From positions 1 to 64,000 of the forward strand of contig JACKJR010000003.1 in the NCBI GenBank assembly GCA_020637855.1: 64,000 nucleotides of DNA, in the 5' to 3' direction. The stretch's first letter is position 1; each line of letters opens with the position of its first letter. The notes beneath the pieces were generated by a model. It saw only the letters and a program-made list of their open reading frames with translations, did not search any database and was not told where the DNA came from. Positions 8,262 through 16,602 of the stretch are shown here, piece by piece. The stretch is from Rhodobiaceae bacterium (GTDB lineage Bacteria > Pseudomonadota > Alphaproteobacteria > Rhizobiales > Tepidamorphaceae). Made by a program: the position numbers and the translations under genes.

Positions 8262-9017
8262 ATGGAACTGGGCCTGAAAGGCAAGGTTGCCTTGGTGACC
8301 GGCGGCGGACGCGACGTCGGTGGCGATATTGCGAAGACGCTGGCGGGAGAGGGGGCGATCGTCGCCGTCAATTACCGCAAGTCCGCCGACGAGGCGAAAG
8401 CCGTGGTCGATGCGATCAGCGCGGCCGGAGGTCAGGCAAAGGCCTATCAGGCCGACATAGCCGACTACGCCCAGGTCACCAGGATGGTGGATGAGATCGT
8501 CGCCGATTTCGGACGTGTCGACATCCTCGTGAACAACGCCGGCTACGTGAAGTACCAGCGCTTCGTGGATTCGACGCCGGAAGACTGGAAGGCGCAGATC
8601 GATGTGTGTCTCTACGGCGCCATCCACTGCTGCCATGCGGTCGCGCCGCACATGGTCGGGCAGGAGGGCGGCCGCATCATTTCTCTGATCGGAGACAGCT
8701 CCCGCATCGGCGAGGCCAATCTCGCCATGGCGGCGGCCACGCGGGCGGGCACCATGGCGCTTGGCAAGTCGCTCGCAAAGGAGCTCGGACGTGCCAACAT
8801 CACCATCAACACGGTGTCGCTGGGGCTGGTTGAAACGTCCCACTCGGACCCGGATTTCCTGGCCAAGAACCGCGACAAGATCGTCAAGGCCTATCCGCTG
8901 CGCCGTATCGGCAAACCCGAAGACGTGGCGCCGATGGTGGCGTTTCTGGCGTCCGATGCCGCCTCCTGGGTGACGGGGCAGGTGATCAGCGTCAACGGCG
9001 GTTTCAGCATGGTCTAG
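8262..9017 (+). CDS. SDR-fold protein lacking the catalytic YxxxK (copy 1)
   Basis: 251-aa short-chain dehydrogenase/reductase fold with nucleotide motif TGGGRDVGG (13-21), NNAGYVKYQRF (91-101) and a normal C-terminal GQVISVNGGFSMV. Where classical SDRs have YxxxK, this protein has A157 and R161, so the usual catalytic Tyr and Lys are missing. The 13368-14123 paralogue shares the same length and substitutions. It may be a binding protein or use atypical chemistry on a CoA intermediate. GGAG lies 7 bp before ATG 8262, one base after the Mo-subunit stop. The next gene is an acyl-CoA ligase. Confidence 0.85.
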   Translation: MELGLKGKVALVTGGGRDVGGDIAKTLAGEGAIVAVNYRKSADEAKAVVDAISAAGGQAKAYQADIADYAQVTRMVDEIVADFGRVDILVNNAGYVKYQRFVDSTPEDWKAQIDVCLYGAIHCCHAVAPHMVGQEGGRIISLIGDSSRIGEANLAMAAATRAGTMALGKSLAKELGRANITINTVSLGLVETSHSDPDFLAKNRDKIVKAYPLRRIGKPEDVAPMVAFLASDAASWVTGQVISVNGGFSMV

Positions 9018-9046
9018 CCCGCACTGCGGGCTTGAGGGAGGAAAAC

Positions 9047-10585
9047 ATGATCCGCACAGATCTTATCGCGCCGGTCAGCGAGCTTCTCGAGCGGCAGGCG
9101 AAGCGCTTTCCGGGCAAGATCGCCTATTCCGACGCGTATCGCGCGATCACTTACACCGATCTGGAAACCGAAACACGCAATCTGGCGACGCAACTCAAGG
9201 CGCATGGTTTGAGCGACGGCGGAGCGGTTGCGCTGTGGCTGCCCAATTCCGTCGACTGGGTTGTCGCTTGTTTCGCCGTGGTGCGGGCAGGTGGCCTGTG
9301 CGTGCCGATCAGCTACGATTCCACGAAGACCGAGGTTGCATACCGGCTCGAGGATGCAGCCTGCGATTTCGTCATCACGAAGTCCGAGAAGGTGGCGATG
9401 CTCGATGCGATTGCCGCGGACGGCCCCGATCCCTCGCACCGGATCATTACGGACGGCGACACGGCCGGGCCGGTGCTTGCGTTGGGCGATCTGCTTGCGC
9501 AGCGGGCCGCCGGCGTCGAACTGACCGCCGACGACATCGATCGCGTATCCTACCTCGTCTACACCTCGGGTACGACCGGCAGGGCCAAGGGCGTGAAATT
9601 GTCGACGCGCGGCATGCTGTGGGTGACGGCATCCTGTTGGGTGCCGATTTCGGGCTTGAGCGAGGACGACCGGGTGCTGTCGCCGCTGCCGCTGTTTCAC
9701 TCCTACGCGCTCAATCTCTCCGTTCTGTCGATCCTGGCAGTCGGAGCCAGCGAGTACATCATGGAGAAGTTCTCCACCGCAGGCGCAATCGAGCAATTGT
9801 CGAAAGGCGGGTTCACCTTCATGCCCGGCGTGCCGACCATGTTCCACTACCTGCTGCTCGCAGCGAAGGAACAGGGCTCCAAACCGTTCGAGGGTGTGCG
9901 TTGCTGCGTTTCGGCCGGTGCAATCATGCCGGGTACCCTCAACAACGAGTTCGAGAGCTATTTCGGCGTCCAGTTGCTGGATGGCTACGGCATCACCGAG
10001 ACCTCCACCATGGTGACGATGAACTGGCCGGGCAAATACCGCGTGCCCGGTTCATGCGGCCTGCCACTGCCGGGACTTGCGGTGCGTATCATCGATCCGG
10101 TATCCGGCAAGGATGTGGAATTCGGCGACGAGGGCGAACTGATCTGCCGTGGCCCCAATCTGATGCACGGCTATCACAACAAGCCGCAGGAGACGGCGGC
10201 CGCGTTGCGAGACGGCTGGTATCACACCGGCGATCTGGCGCGCAGCGACAAGAGCGGTTTCCTGACCATCACCGGGCGGCTGAAGGAACTGATCATTCGC
10301 GGCGGGCAGAACATCGCGCCCGCCGAGATCGAGGAAACGATCCTGTTGCTCGACGAGGTGCGCGATTGCGCCATTGTCGGCATCTCGCACGAGACGCTCG
10401 GCGAAGTCCCCGCGGCGTTCATTGTCGCGGCGGACTGCGAAATCGATGCGGACAGCATCCGGGCGTTCTGCCGCGAGCGGCTTTCCGGCTACAAGGTGCC
10501 GGAACATATTCACATTGTTGATGAAATTCCGCGCACCGGGTCCGGCAAGATCATGCGGTTCAAATTGCGCGACCTGGTCGAATAG
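9047..10585 (+). CDS. Acyl/aryl-CoA ligase, AMP-forming (copy 1)
   Basis: 512-aa ANL-superfamily ligase. Motifs: P-loop YTSGTTGRAKG (about 172-182), GYGITETST, the hinge region YHTGDLARSDKSGFLTITGR and the C-terminal catalytic Lys in RTGSGKIMRFKLR. It forms a CoA thioester from a carboxylic acid, ATP and CoA via an acyl-adenylate. Substrate not predictable; a ring acid or ring-cleavage product fits the operon. It is highly similar over its whole length to the ligase at 11782-13338. A GAGGGAGG site (9034-9041) supports ATG 9047 over an upstream in-frame alternative at 9032. Confidence 0.9.
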   Translation: MIRTDLIAPVSELLERQAKRFPGKIAYSDAYRAITYTDLETETRNLATQLKAHGLSDGGAVALWLPNSVDWVVACFAVVRAGGLCVPISYDSTKTEVAYRLEDAACDFVITKSEKVAMLDAIAADGPDPSHRIITDGDTAGPVLALGDLLAQRAAGVELTADDIDRVSYLVYTSGTTGRAKGVKLSTRGMLWVTASCWVPISGLSEDDRVLSPLPLFHSYALNLSVLSILAVGASEYIMEKFSTAGAIEQLSKGGFTFMPGVPTMFHYLLLAAKEQGSKPFEGVRCCVSAGAIMPGTLNNEFESYFGVQLLDGYGITETSTMVTMNWPGKYRVPGSCGLPLPGLAVRIIDPVSGKDVEFGDEGELICRGPNLMHGYHNKPQETAAALRDGWYHTGDLARSDKSGFLTITGRLKELIIRGGQNIAPAEIEETILLLDEVRDCAIVGISHETLGEVPAAFIVAADCEIDADSIRAFCRERLSGYKVPEHIHIVDEIPRTGSGKIMRFKLRDLVE

Positions 10586-10604
10586 ACCGGGCACGCATGG
10601 CCGC

Positions 10605-11741
10605 CTATCCGGCTGCGAGCATGCGGCTGATGACCATGCGCTGGATGTCGCTGGTGCCCTCGTAGATCTGGGTGATGCGGGCGTCGCGATAGAGCCGTTC
10701 GAGCGGATAGTCGTTCAGATAACCGTAGCCACCAAGAACCTGCAGGCCATGGCTGCAGACGCGCTCGGCCATCTCCGAGGCGTAGAGCTTCGCCATGGAG
10801 GATTCCTTCTGGAACGGTTTGCCGGCATCAAGCAGGGCGGCTGCGTGATAGGTGAGCTGGCGGGCGGCCTCGATTTCCGTTGCCATCGACGCGAGGCGGA
10901 AGGCGACGGCCTGGTGCTCGATGATCGGCTGTCCGAACGAGGTGCGTTCCTTCGCATAGGCAAGGGAGGCGTCGAGCGATGCCTGTGCGATGCCGACCGC
11001 CTGGGCAGCGATCCCCAGACGGCTTCGCGCGAGCGCGCCAAGAATGATCTTGTAGCCTTCGCCAGGCTTGCCGAGTACGTGGCCGTCATCCAGCCTGACG
11101 TTTTCAAGCATGAGTTGTGCGGTGCCTGACGCCCGAATGCCGAGTTTTTCTTCCTGCTTGCCCACCGAGAAACCGGGCGTATCGGTCGGCACGAGAAAGC
11201 ACGTGATGCCGCGCGGTCCGGCCTCCGGATCGGTCGATGCGAGCAGAACCGCGAGGCCGGCGAATGAGCCACCGGTGATGAATTGTTTCGCGCCATTGAG
11301 AACATAGCCGCCGTTCGCACGCTGCGCCCGGGTGCGTATGTCGGCGGCATTCGAACCTGCCTGGCTTTCCGTAATCGCAATTGCGCCAATCGTTTCCCCG
11401 CTCACGAGGGAGGGGAGAAAGCGGCGCTTCTGCTCGTCTGTTCCGTGCTGGACGATGGGCATGCAAGCGAGCGAGTTATGGGTTGACATCACCACGCCGA
11501 TCGAGGCGTCCGCGCGGGAGATTTCTTCCACGGCCATCGTCAGTGCGCTGTAGCTTGCGCCCGTGCCGCCCCACTCGGGCGGAACGGCCACGGCCATCAG
11601 GCCGAGTTCGCCAAGCTTGCGCAATTCCTTCAGCGGAGCCTCGGACGTACGGTCGCGCCGCGCCGCGCCCGGTGCGAGTTCGGCCTGTGCGAAGCGGCTT
11701 GCGGTTTCGCGGATCAGTTCGGCATTCTCGTCAAGGACCAT
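10605..11741 (-). CDS. Acyl-CoA dehydrogenase (short/medium-chain type)
   Basis: 378-aa flavoenzyme with the ACAD signatures AITESQAGSNAADI and GGYGYLNDYPLERLYRD, and the catalytic base E361 in ITQIYEGTSDIQR. It introduces an alpha,beta double bond into a CoA thioester and reduces ETF. GGAG lies 7 bp upstream of the start. It is last in the minus-strand operon MBL hydrolase-SDR-ligase-ACAD and converges with ligase copy 1 across a 19-bp gap that shows no terminator hairpin. It is clearly different from the glutaryl-CoA dehydrogenase at 20408. Confidence 0.9.
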   Translation of the reverse strand: MVLDENAELIRETASRFAQAELAPGAARRDRTSEAPLKELRKLGELGLMAVAVPPEWGGTGASYSALTMAVEEISRADASIGVVMSTHNSLACMPIVQHGTDEQKRRFLPSLVSGETIGAIAITESQAGSNAADIRTRAQRANGGYVLNGAKQFITGGSFAGLAVLLASTDPEAGPRGITCFLVPTDTPGFSVGKQEEKLGIRASGTAQLMLENVRLDDGHVLGKPGEGYKIILGALARSRLGIAAQAVGIAQASLDASLAYAKERTSFGQPIIEHQAVAFRLASMATEIEAARQLTYHAAALLDAGKPFQKESSMAKLYASEMAERVCSHGLQVLGGYGYLNDYPLERLYRDARITQIYEGTSDIQRMVISRMLAAG

Positions 11742-11781
11742 CCGGGGCTCCGTTCAATGGCGTTTCGATCGTCGGGTGCTG

Positions 11782-13338
11782 CTATTGCGGGGTTTGGCTG
11801 TCGATGAGTTCGCGCAGCTTGAAGCGCATGATCTTGCCCGAGCCGGTTCTGGGGATCTGTTCGATAATCCGCACCTCTTCGGGAATCTTGTAGACGGACA
11901 GAGACGACGCACAATGCGCCTTCACGGTCTCGGCGGTCAGGCTCTTTCCTTCGTGCAGGACAATGAACGCATATGCGACTTCGCCTAGCGTATCGTGGGG
12001 AATGCCGACCACGGCGCAGTCCATCACTTCATCGATCTCCACGATCGTTTCCTCGACTTCCGCCGGGGCGATGTTCTGGCCGCCGCGAATGATGATCTCC
12101 TTCAGGCGCCCGGTGATCGTTATGAATCCGTGCTTGTCGCTGCGCGCCAGATCGCCGGTGTGATACCAGCCGTCGCGGATCGCCTGAGCGGTGGCTTCCG
12201 GGTTGCGGTTGTAGCCCAGCATCAGGGTCGGCCCGCGGGCGATCAGTTCGCCTTCATCGCCAAACGGCACATCGATTCCGGTTGCCGGATTGACGATGCG
12301 CAACGCCAGCCCGGGGACCGGCAGGCCGCAGGAGCCGGGAAAGCGATACTTGCCGGGCCAGTTCATGGTCACCATCGTCGACATTTCGGTGATGCCGTAT
12401 CCGTCGATCATCTCCACGCCGAAGGTTTCTTCGAACTCCTTGCTGAGGGAAGCGGGCATGATCGCGCCCGCGGATGTGCAAAGTCGGACACCGGAAAACA
12501 GCTCTTTGCCGAGCTTGCCGCCTTCCAGAAGGATGTAGTGGAACATCGTCGGCACGGCGGGGACGAAGGTGAACCCACCGCTCTTGAGCAGGTCGATTGC
12601 CGTGTGCACGGAAAAGCGGTCCATCACATGCGCCGAAGCCCCGGTTGCCAGCGGGCTGAGAACTGCGATCGTCAGCGAGAACACATGGAACATCGGCAGC
12701 GGCGACAACACGCGGTCGTGTTCGCCATATCCGAGGATGGGCGCCCAGCATGCGGCTGTCGCCCACAGCAGCGCACGGCTGGACAGCATCACACCCTTGG
12801 GGCGTCCCGTCGTCCCGGACGTGTAGACGATGTAGGAACACACATCGATGTCGTCGGGTTCGAGAGTGACGCCCGGGGCGGGGCTGGCGCAAAGCGCATC
12901 GAAGTCGTGTCCGCCGCCGGCCTGATCCGTGCCGAGAAAGATCCGCGTCTGCGGCACGTACATGCTATCGGCCATTTCCGACAGCACGGGCGCGCGCTCT
13001 TCCCTGGTGACTACGATCGCGCATCCGGCGTCTTCGAGGCGGTAGCCGACTTCGCTCCCGGTTGCGTCATAGCTGATGGGAACGGCCATTCCCCGCGCCC
13101 GCACCGCGGCAAGACACACGATGACCCATTCCACGCAGTTCGGCAGCCAGATCGCGACGGCGCCATTGTCCTTGAGCCCGAAGGCGCGGAAATGGGTCGC
13201 AAGGTTGTGCGTTGCCTTGTCGAGTTCCCCGTAGGTGATCGAACGCCGCGCATCGGAATAGGCGACCTTGTCGGGAAACCGCTGTGCCTGCCGCTCGAGC
13301 AGTTCGGCAATCGGTACGATCAAATCTGTCTGGATCAT
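11782..13338 (-). CDS. Acyl/aryl-CoA ligase, AMP-forming (copy 2)
   Basis: 518-aa ANL-family CoA ligase with P-loop YTSGTTGRPKGVMLS, GYGITEMSTM and C-terminal RTGSGKIMRFKLRELI. It aligns end to end with ligase copy 1, including the shared starts MIRTDLI and MIQTDLI, and appears more than half identical by eye. Start 13338 has AAGGGAG 9 bp upstream; the frame is open to 13419 but lacks a better start. It follows SDR copy 2 by 29 bp, so the SDR-ligase pair is present twice in opposite orientation. Confidence 0.9.
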   Translation of the reverse strand: MIQTDLIVPIAELLERQAQRFPDKVAYSDARRSITYGELDKATHNLATHFRAFGLKDNGAVAIWLPNCVEWVIVCLAAVRARGMAVPISYDATGSEVGYRLEDAGCAIVVTREERAPVLSEMADSMYVPQTRIFLGTDQAGGGHDFDALCASPAPGVTLEPDDIDVCSYIVYTSGTTGRPKGVMLSSRALLWATAACWAPILGYGEHDRVLSPLPMFHVFSLTIAVLSPLATGASAHVMDRFSVHTAIDLLKSGGFTFVPAVPTMFHYILLEGGKLGKELFSGVRLCTSAGAIMPASLSKEFEETFGVEMIDGYGITEMSTMVTMNWPGKYRFPGSCGLPVPGLALRIVNPATGIDVPFGDEGELIARGPTLMLGYNRNPEATAQAIRDGWYHTGDLARSDKHGFITITGRLKEIIIRGGQNIAPAEVEETIVEIDEVMDCAVVGIPHDTLGEVAYAFIVLHEGKSLTAETVKAHCASSLSVYKIPEEVRIIEQIPRTGSGKIMRFKLRELIDSQTPQ

Positions 13339-13367
13339 CGTCGCATCTCCCTTAGGGCAGCGTTGGC

Positions 13368-14123
13368 TCACACCATGCTGAAGCCGCCGTTGACGCTGAT
13401 GACCTGACCGGTGACCCATGATGCGCCGGCAGACGAAAGGAACGTCACCATAGGCGCGATGTCATCGGGGTTGCCGATGCGCTTGAGCGGATAGGCCTTC
13501 AGGATCCGGTCCATGTTCTTGGCAAGGAATTCCGGATCCTGGTGCGCCGTCCTGACCAGACCCAGCGACACGGTGTTCACCGTGATGTTGAAGCGGCCAA
13601 GTTCCTTCGCCATCGACTTGCCAAGCGCGATCGTGCCGCCGCGCGCGGTCGCTGCCAGCGAGATGTTGGCCTCGCCGATGCGCGAGCTGTCGCCGACCAC
13701 GTTGATGATCCGCCCGCCGTTCTGCTTCACCATGTGCTGGGCGGCGCAATGCGAGCAGTTCAATGCGCCGTAGAGGCAAACGTCGATCTGCGGTTTCCAG
13801 TCCTCGGGGCCGGATTCAACGAAACGCTGGTACTTCACGTAGCCGGCGTTGTTGACGAGGATGTCCATGCTGCCCCATTCGGCGGCAACGCTATCGATCA
13901 TCGCCTTGACCTGGCCGTAGTCGCTGATGTCGGCCTTCACCGCCTTTGCGGTTCCGCCGGCAGTCGCGATCTCGTCGACGAGCCTGTCGGCCTCGTCCTT
14001 CGAGCGGTTGTAATTAACCGCGACCTTCACGCCCTCGGCCGCAAGCGAACGGCAGACTTCCCCGCCAACATCGCGCCCGCCGCCGGTTACCAGCGCAACC
14101 TTGCCATGCAATCCGGTGTCCAT
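13368..14123 (-). CDS. SDR-fold protein lacking the catalytic YxxxK (copy 2)
   Basis: 251-aa paralogue of the SDR at 8262-9017, with the same TGGGRDVGG, NNAGYVKYQRF, GDSSRIGEAN and VISVNGGFSMV blocks. It likewise has A157 and R161 where Tyr and Lys are expected. Keeping this loss in both copies suggests a functional subfamily, not decay. Start 14123 is preceded by GGAGG (cggaggaaaacgc). It lies between the MBL hydrolase and ligase copy 2 in a minus-strand operon. Confidence 0.85.
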   Translation of the reverse strand: MDTGLHGKVALVTGGGRDVGGEVCRSLAAEGVKVAVNYNRSKDEADRLVDEIATAGGTAKAVKADISDYGQVKAMIDSVAAEWGSMDILVNNAGYVKYQRFVESGPEDWKPQIDVCLYGALNCSHCAAQHMVKQNGGRIINVVGDSSRIGEANISLAATARGGTIALGKSMAKELGRFNITVNTVSLGLVRTAHQDPEFLAKNMDRILKAYPLKRIGNPDDIAPMVTFLSSAGASWVTGQVISVNGGFSMV

Positions 14124-14168
14124 GCGTTTTCCTCCGATCCTGTGTTCTTTGGCGGCCGCGCGATGCGT

Positions 14169-14930
14169 CTAGTCATAGGCATGCAGGCCGGTTTTCAGTT
14201 GCTGCCACTGCGTGTCGTCATGACCGCAGATGATCGTCGCGCCGGCAGTCCGCCGGGCGCGGATGATGTCGTAGGATGAAAGCAGCAGGTCGCTGTTCCA
14301 TGCGTTGAGCGGCGCTTCGTCGTTGTCGAGATTGCGCTCAAGGGCAACGGCGTCGGAAACGATGAAGAACTCGCCGCTGTGCTGCAAATCCGCCCGCAGG
14401 CCGATCAGTCCCGGCGTGTGGCCCGGAATGTGGATGGTCACCAGGCGGCTGTCGTCGAAGACGTCGAGGCTGCCGGAGATTGTGTCGAGCCGCATCGGGT
14501 GTTCCCATTCGGCCCGCAGGTAACCCATCTTGCCGGCGCCTTCGGCGGTTCCGGCTTCAAGCTCCTTTTCATGGCAGTAGAACTGGGCACGGGTGAAGAA
14601 CTCGTTGCAGCCGCAATGGTCCGGGTGGAGGTGCGAATTGACAACGATGTCGATGTCCTCGGGTTTCAGCCCGACTTCGGCAAGCGCATGAATCACGTCC
14701 TGCTTCGGCGGCGCGATCGGCGTCATGAACTTCTCCATTCCGCCCCAGCGTGCGCCGGGATCGGAATTCACCGAAGGGTGGCAGCCGGTATCGAACAGCA
14801 CATTGCCTTTCGCATGCCGGAATAGCGTCGAAATCACGGGGAGTTCGATTGGCTCGTCGCGGTCGGCGCCGGGCACGAAAATTTTCCGCTTCATGCGCAG
14901 GCGCCCGCCGTCCAGGAAATGCATCTTCAT
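14169..14930 (-). CDS. Metallo-beta-lactamase-fold hydrolase (AHL-lactonase-like family)
   Basis: 253-aa MBL-fold enzyme with the metal motif HLHPDHCG (HxHxDH), FDTGCHP, GHTPG and a late GHD histidine. These are typical of the N-acyl homoserine lactonase-like family (AttM/AiiB). Being the first gene of a catabolic operon, it may open a lactone, lactam or thioester intermediate; quorum quenching is less likely without a neighbouring AHL system. Start ATG 14930 has GGAGA about 10 bp upstream; an internal ATG two codons later is also possible. Confidence 0.8.
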   Translation of the reverse strand: MKMHFLDGGRLRMKRKIFVPGADRDEPIELPVISTLFRHAKGNVLFDTGCHPSVNSDPGARWGGMEKFMTPIAPPKQDVIHALAEVGLKPEDIDIVVNSHLHPDHCGCNEFFTRAQFYCHEKELEAGTAEGAGKMGYLRAEWEHPMRLDTISGSLDVFDDSRLVTIHIPGHTPGLIGLRADLQHSGEFFIVSDAVALERNLDNDEAPLNAWNSDLLLSSYDIIRARRTAGATIICGHDDTQWQQLKTGLHAYD

Positions 14931-15225
14931 TTGGCTATAGTCTCCCCGCGCCTGTCAGGGCGGGTCTTCCGCCCACCTTCGCCAACCTCGCAGAACCCGT
15001 TCGGGAAGCTCATGGCGATAACGCGTTTTATATGTAAATGCTTCACTATGGTTAGATCGCACGCGGCAGCGCGTCAACCGCCAACGCATTTCTCTTCCGC
15101 AGGTGCCGGATACCGGCAAAAGGATTGCGGCGGCACGGTTGACCGGGCAGCGGACGCCGACTATCAATAGTAAAGAGCTTACATATAAATCGTCATCGGT
15201 GACGCAACCGGAGAGGCCGTGCGAC
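14931..15225. promoter_or_regulatory. Divergent promoter region with an inverted pair of identical 11-bp motifs
   Basis: 295 bp between the minus-strand MBL operon and the plus-strand hydroxylase-2 operon. TTTATATGTAA occurs at 15027-15037 and its exact reverse complement, TTACATATAAA, at 15179-15189, centred about 152 bp apart. The right copy ends 36 bp before the hydroxylase start; the left copy lies about 97 bp upstream of the MBL gene. This looks like one operator used twice to control both operons, perhaps by looping. The rest of the gap shows no coding features. Confidence 0.5.
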
Positions 15226-16110
15226 TTGAAGGCACCTTGGTTTGAATACTATGCGCCCGCAACGCTCGACGAAGCGTTGAAAATGCTGGGCGACGCGGAC
15301 CTCGACGGGCGCGTGCTCGCAGGCGGGCAGAGCCTGATGCCCATGCTCAACCTGCGCGTGGCCGACCCTGCCATGCTGGTTGATATCAACGGGATTCCCG
15401 GCCTGGACGGAATAGAGGAGAACGCCGACACCCTGAGTGTCGGGGCGCTCGTGCGTCATGCCGACATACTCAACAGTCCGGCGGTGCGTGCGCGCTGGCC
15501 GTTGCTGGCCGAGGCCGTGACGCAGGTGGCGCATCCCGCGATCCGCAATCGCGGCACCGTATGCGGCAGCGTCGCGCACAACGATCCGGCCGCCGAAGCG
15601 CCGAGCATTCTCGCCACGCTGGACGGCACGGTCATTATCGCCAGCGCCGAAGGGCGCCGCGAACTGCCCGCCGAGGAGTTCTCCCAGGGCATGCTGTCGA
15701 CGGCGCTCGAGCCCGGCGAGATGGTCGTCGGCCTGCGCTATCGCCGTCCGCCGGAAGGAACGGGTTCGGGCTTTGTCGAGTTTGCCCGCCGGCTCGGGGA
15801 CTTCGCGATCGCTGGCGCCGCGGCACTGCTGACGATGCGTGACGGCGTGTGCGAACGCGCCCGGCTTACCATCCTCGGCATGGGCGATGGCCCGGTGCGC
15901 GCATGCGAAGCGGAGGACATGCTGACGGGCAAGACACTTGCCAACGGCGCCGCGCGCGAAGCCTTCGAGGCGGCGGCGGCAGCCGTGAAGGCCGCCGTTG
16001 ACCCGGCAGAAGACGTGCATGCCACGTCCGGTTACCGCCGCCATTTGACCGGCGTCATGACAATTCGCGCGCTCGAAAAGGCGCTGGCGCGTGCCGGGGG
16101 AGGTGAGTGA
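15226..16110 (+). CDS. Mo hydroxylase 2, FAD-binding medium subunit (CoxM-like)
   Basis: 294-aa FAD subunit with LAGGQSLMPMLNLR (about 28-41) and AIRNRGTVCGSVAHNDPAAE (about 104-123), and no [4Fe-4S] insertion. TTG 15226 is chosen because it yields the family-typical beginning KAPWFEYYAPATLDEAL and has GGAGAGG (15210-15216) 9 bp upstream; the frame is open to 15103. It starts an operon that continues through the Fe-S and Mo subunits, a TPR protein, glutaryl-CoA dehydrogenase, a crotonase and a PaaY-like protein. Confidence 0.9.
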   Translation: MKAPWFEYYAPATLDEALKMLGDADLDGRVLAGGQSLMPMLNLRVADPAMLVDINGIPGLDGIEENADTLSVGALVRHADILNSPAVRARWPLLAEAVTQVAHPAIRNRGTVCGSVAHNDPAAEAPSILATLDGTVIIASAEGRRELPAEEFSQGMLSTALEPGEMVVGLRYRRPPEGTGSGFVEFARRLGDFAIAGAAALLTMRDGVCERARLTILGMGDGPVRACEAEDMLTGKTLANGAAREAFEAAAAAVKAAVDPAEDVHATSGYRRHLTGVMTIRALEKALARAGGGE

Positions 16111-16601
16111 TGGCCCGTGAAAAGGCAATCGAAGTCACGGTCAACGGCATTACCCACAGGAAGACGGTTTCCGTGCGCACGTCGCTGGCAGACTTCCTGC
16201 GTGACCATTTGTACCTGACCGGCACGCATATCGGCTGCGAGCACGGCGTGTGTGGAGCCTGCACGGTATCGGTGAATGGCAAGGCCGTGCGCTCCTGCCT
16301 GATGCTCGCCGTGCAGGCGGACGCAAAGCAGATCACCACCATCGAGGGACTGCGCGACGAGAACGGCGAATGGAACGAGATGCAGAAGGCATTCTTCGAG
16401 AACTTCGCCCTGCAATGCGGATACTGCACGCCGGGGTTCCTGACATCGGCGATCGAGCTGCTGCGGGAAAATCCTGATCCGAGCGAAGCGGAGATCCGCG
16501 AGTATCTCTCCGGCAATATCTGCCGCTGCAGCGGCTATCAGGCCATCATTGATGCGGTTCAGGCGGCAGCTGCCGCGACGCGCGCACAAAGGCAGGCCTG
16601 A
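16110..16601 (+). CDS. Mo hydroxylase 2, 2Fe-2S small subunit (CoxS-like)
   Basis: 163-aa iron-sulfur subunit with CEHGVCGAC...C and CGYC...CRC motifs for two [2Fe-2S] clusters. ATG 16110 overlaps the preceding stop by one base (TGATG) and has GGAGG 6 bp upstream; a GTG one codon earlier is less likely. It couples the molybdenum subunit to the FAD subunit. Confidence 0.93.
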   Translation: MAREKAIEVTVNGITHRKTVSVRTSLADFLRDHLYLTGTHIGCEHGVCGACTVSVNGKAVRSCLMLAVQADAKQITTIEGLRDENGEWNEMQKAFFENFALQCGYCTPGFLTSAIELLRENPDPSEAEIREYLSGNICRCSGYQAIIDAVQAAAAATRAQRQA

Positions 16602-16602
16602 C

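Noticed and set aside
14169..14930. Quorum-quenching AHL lactonase
   Set aside because: The fold fits, but it leads a CoA-ligase operon and no AHL synthase or receptor is nearby; a catabolic hydrolase is more likely.
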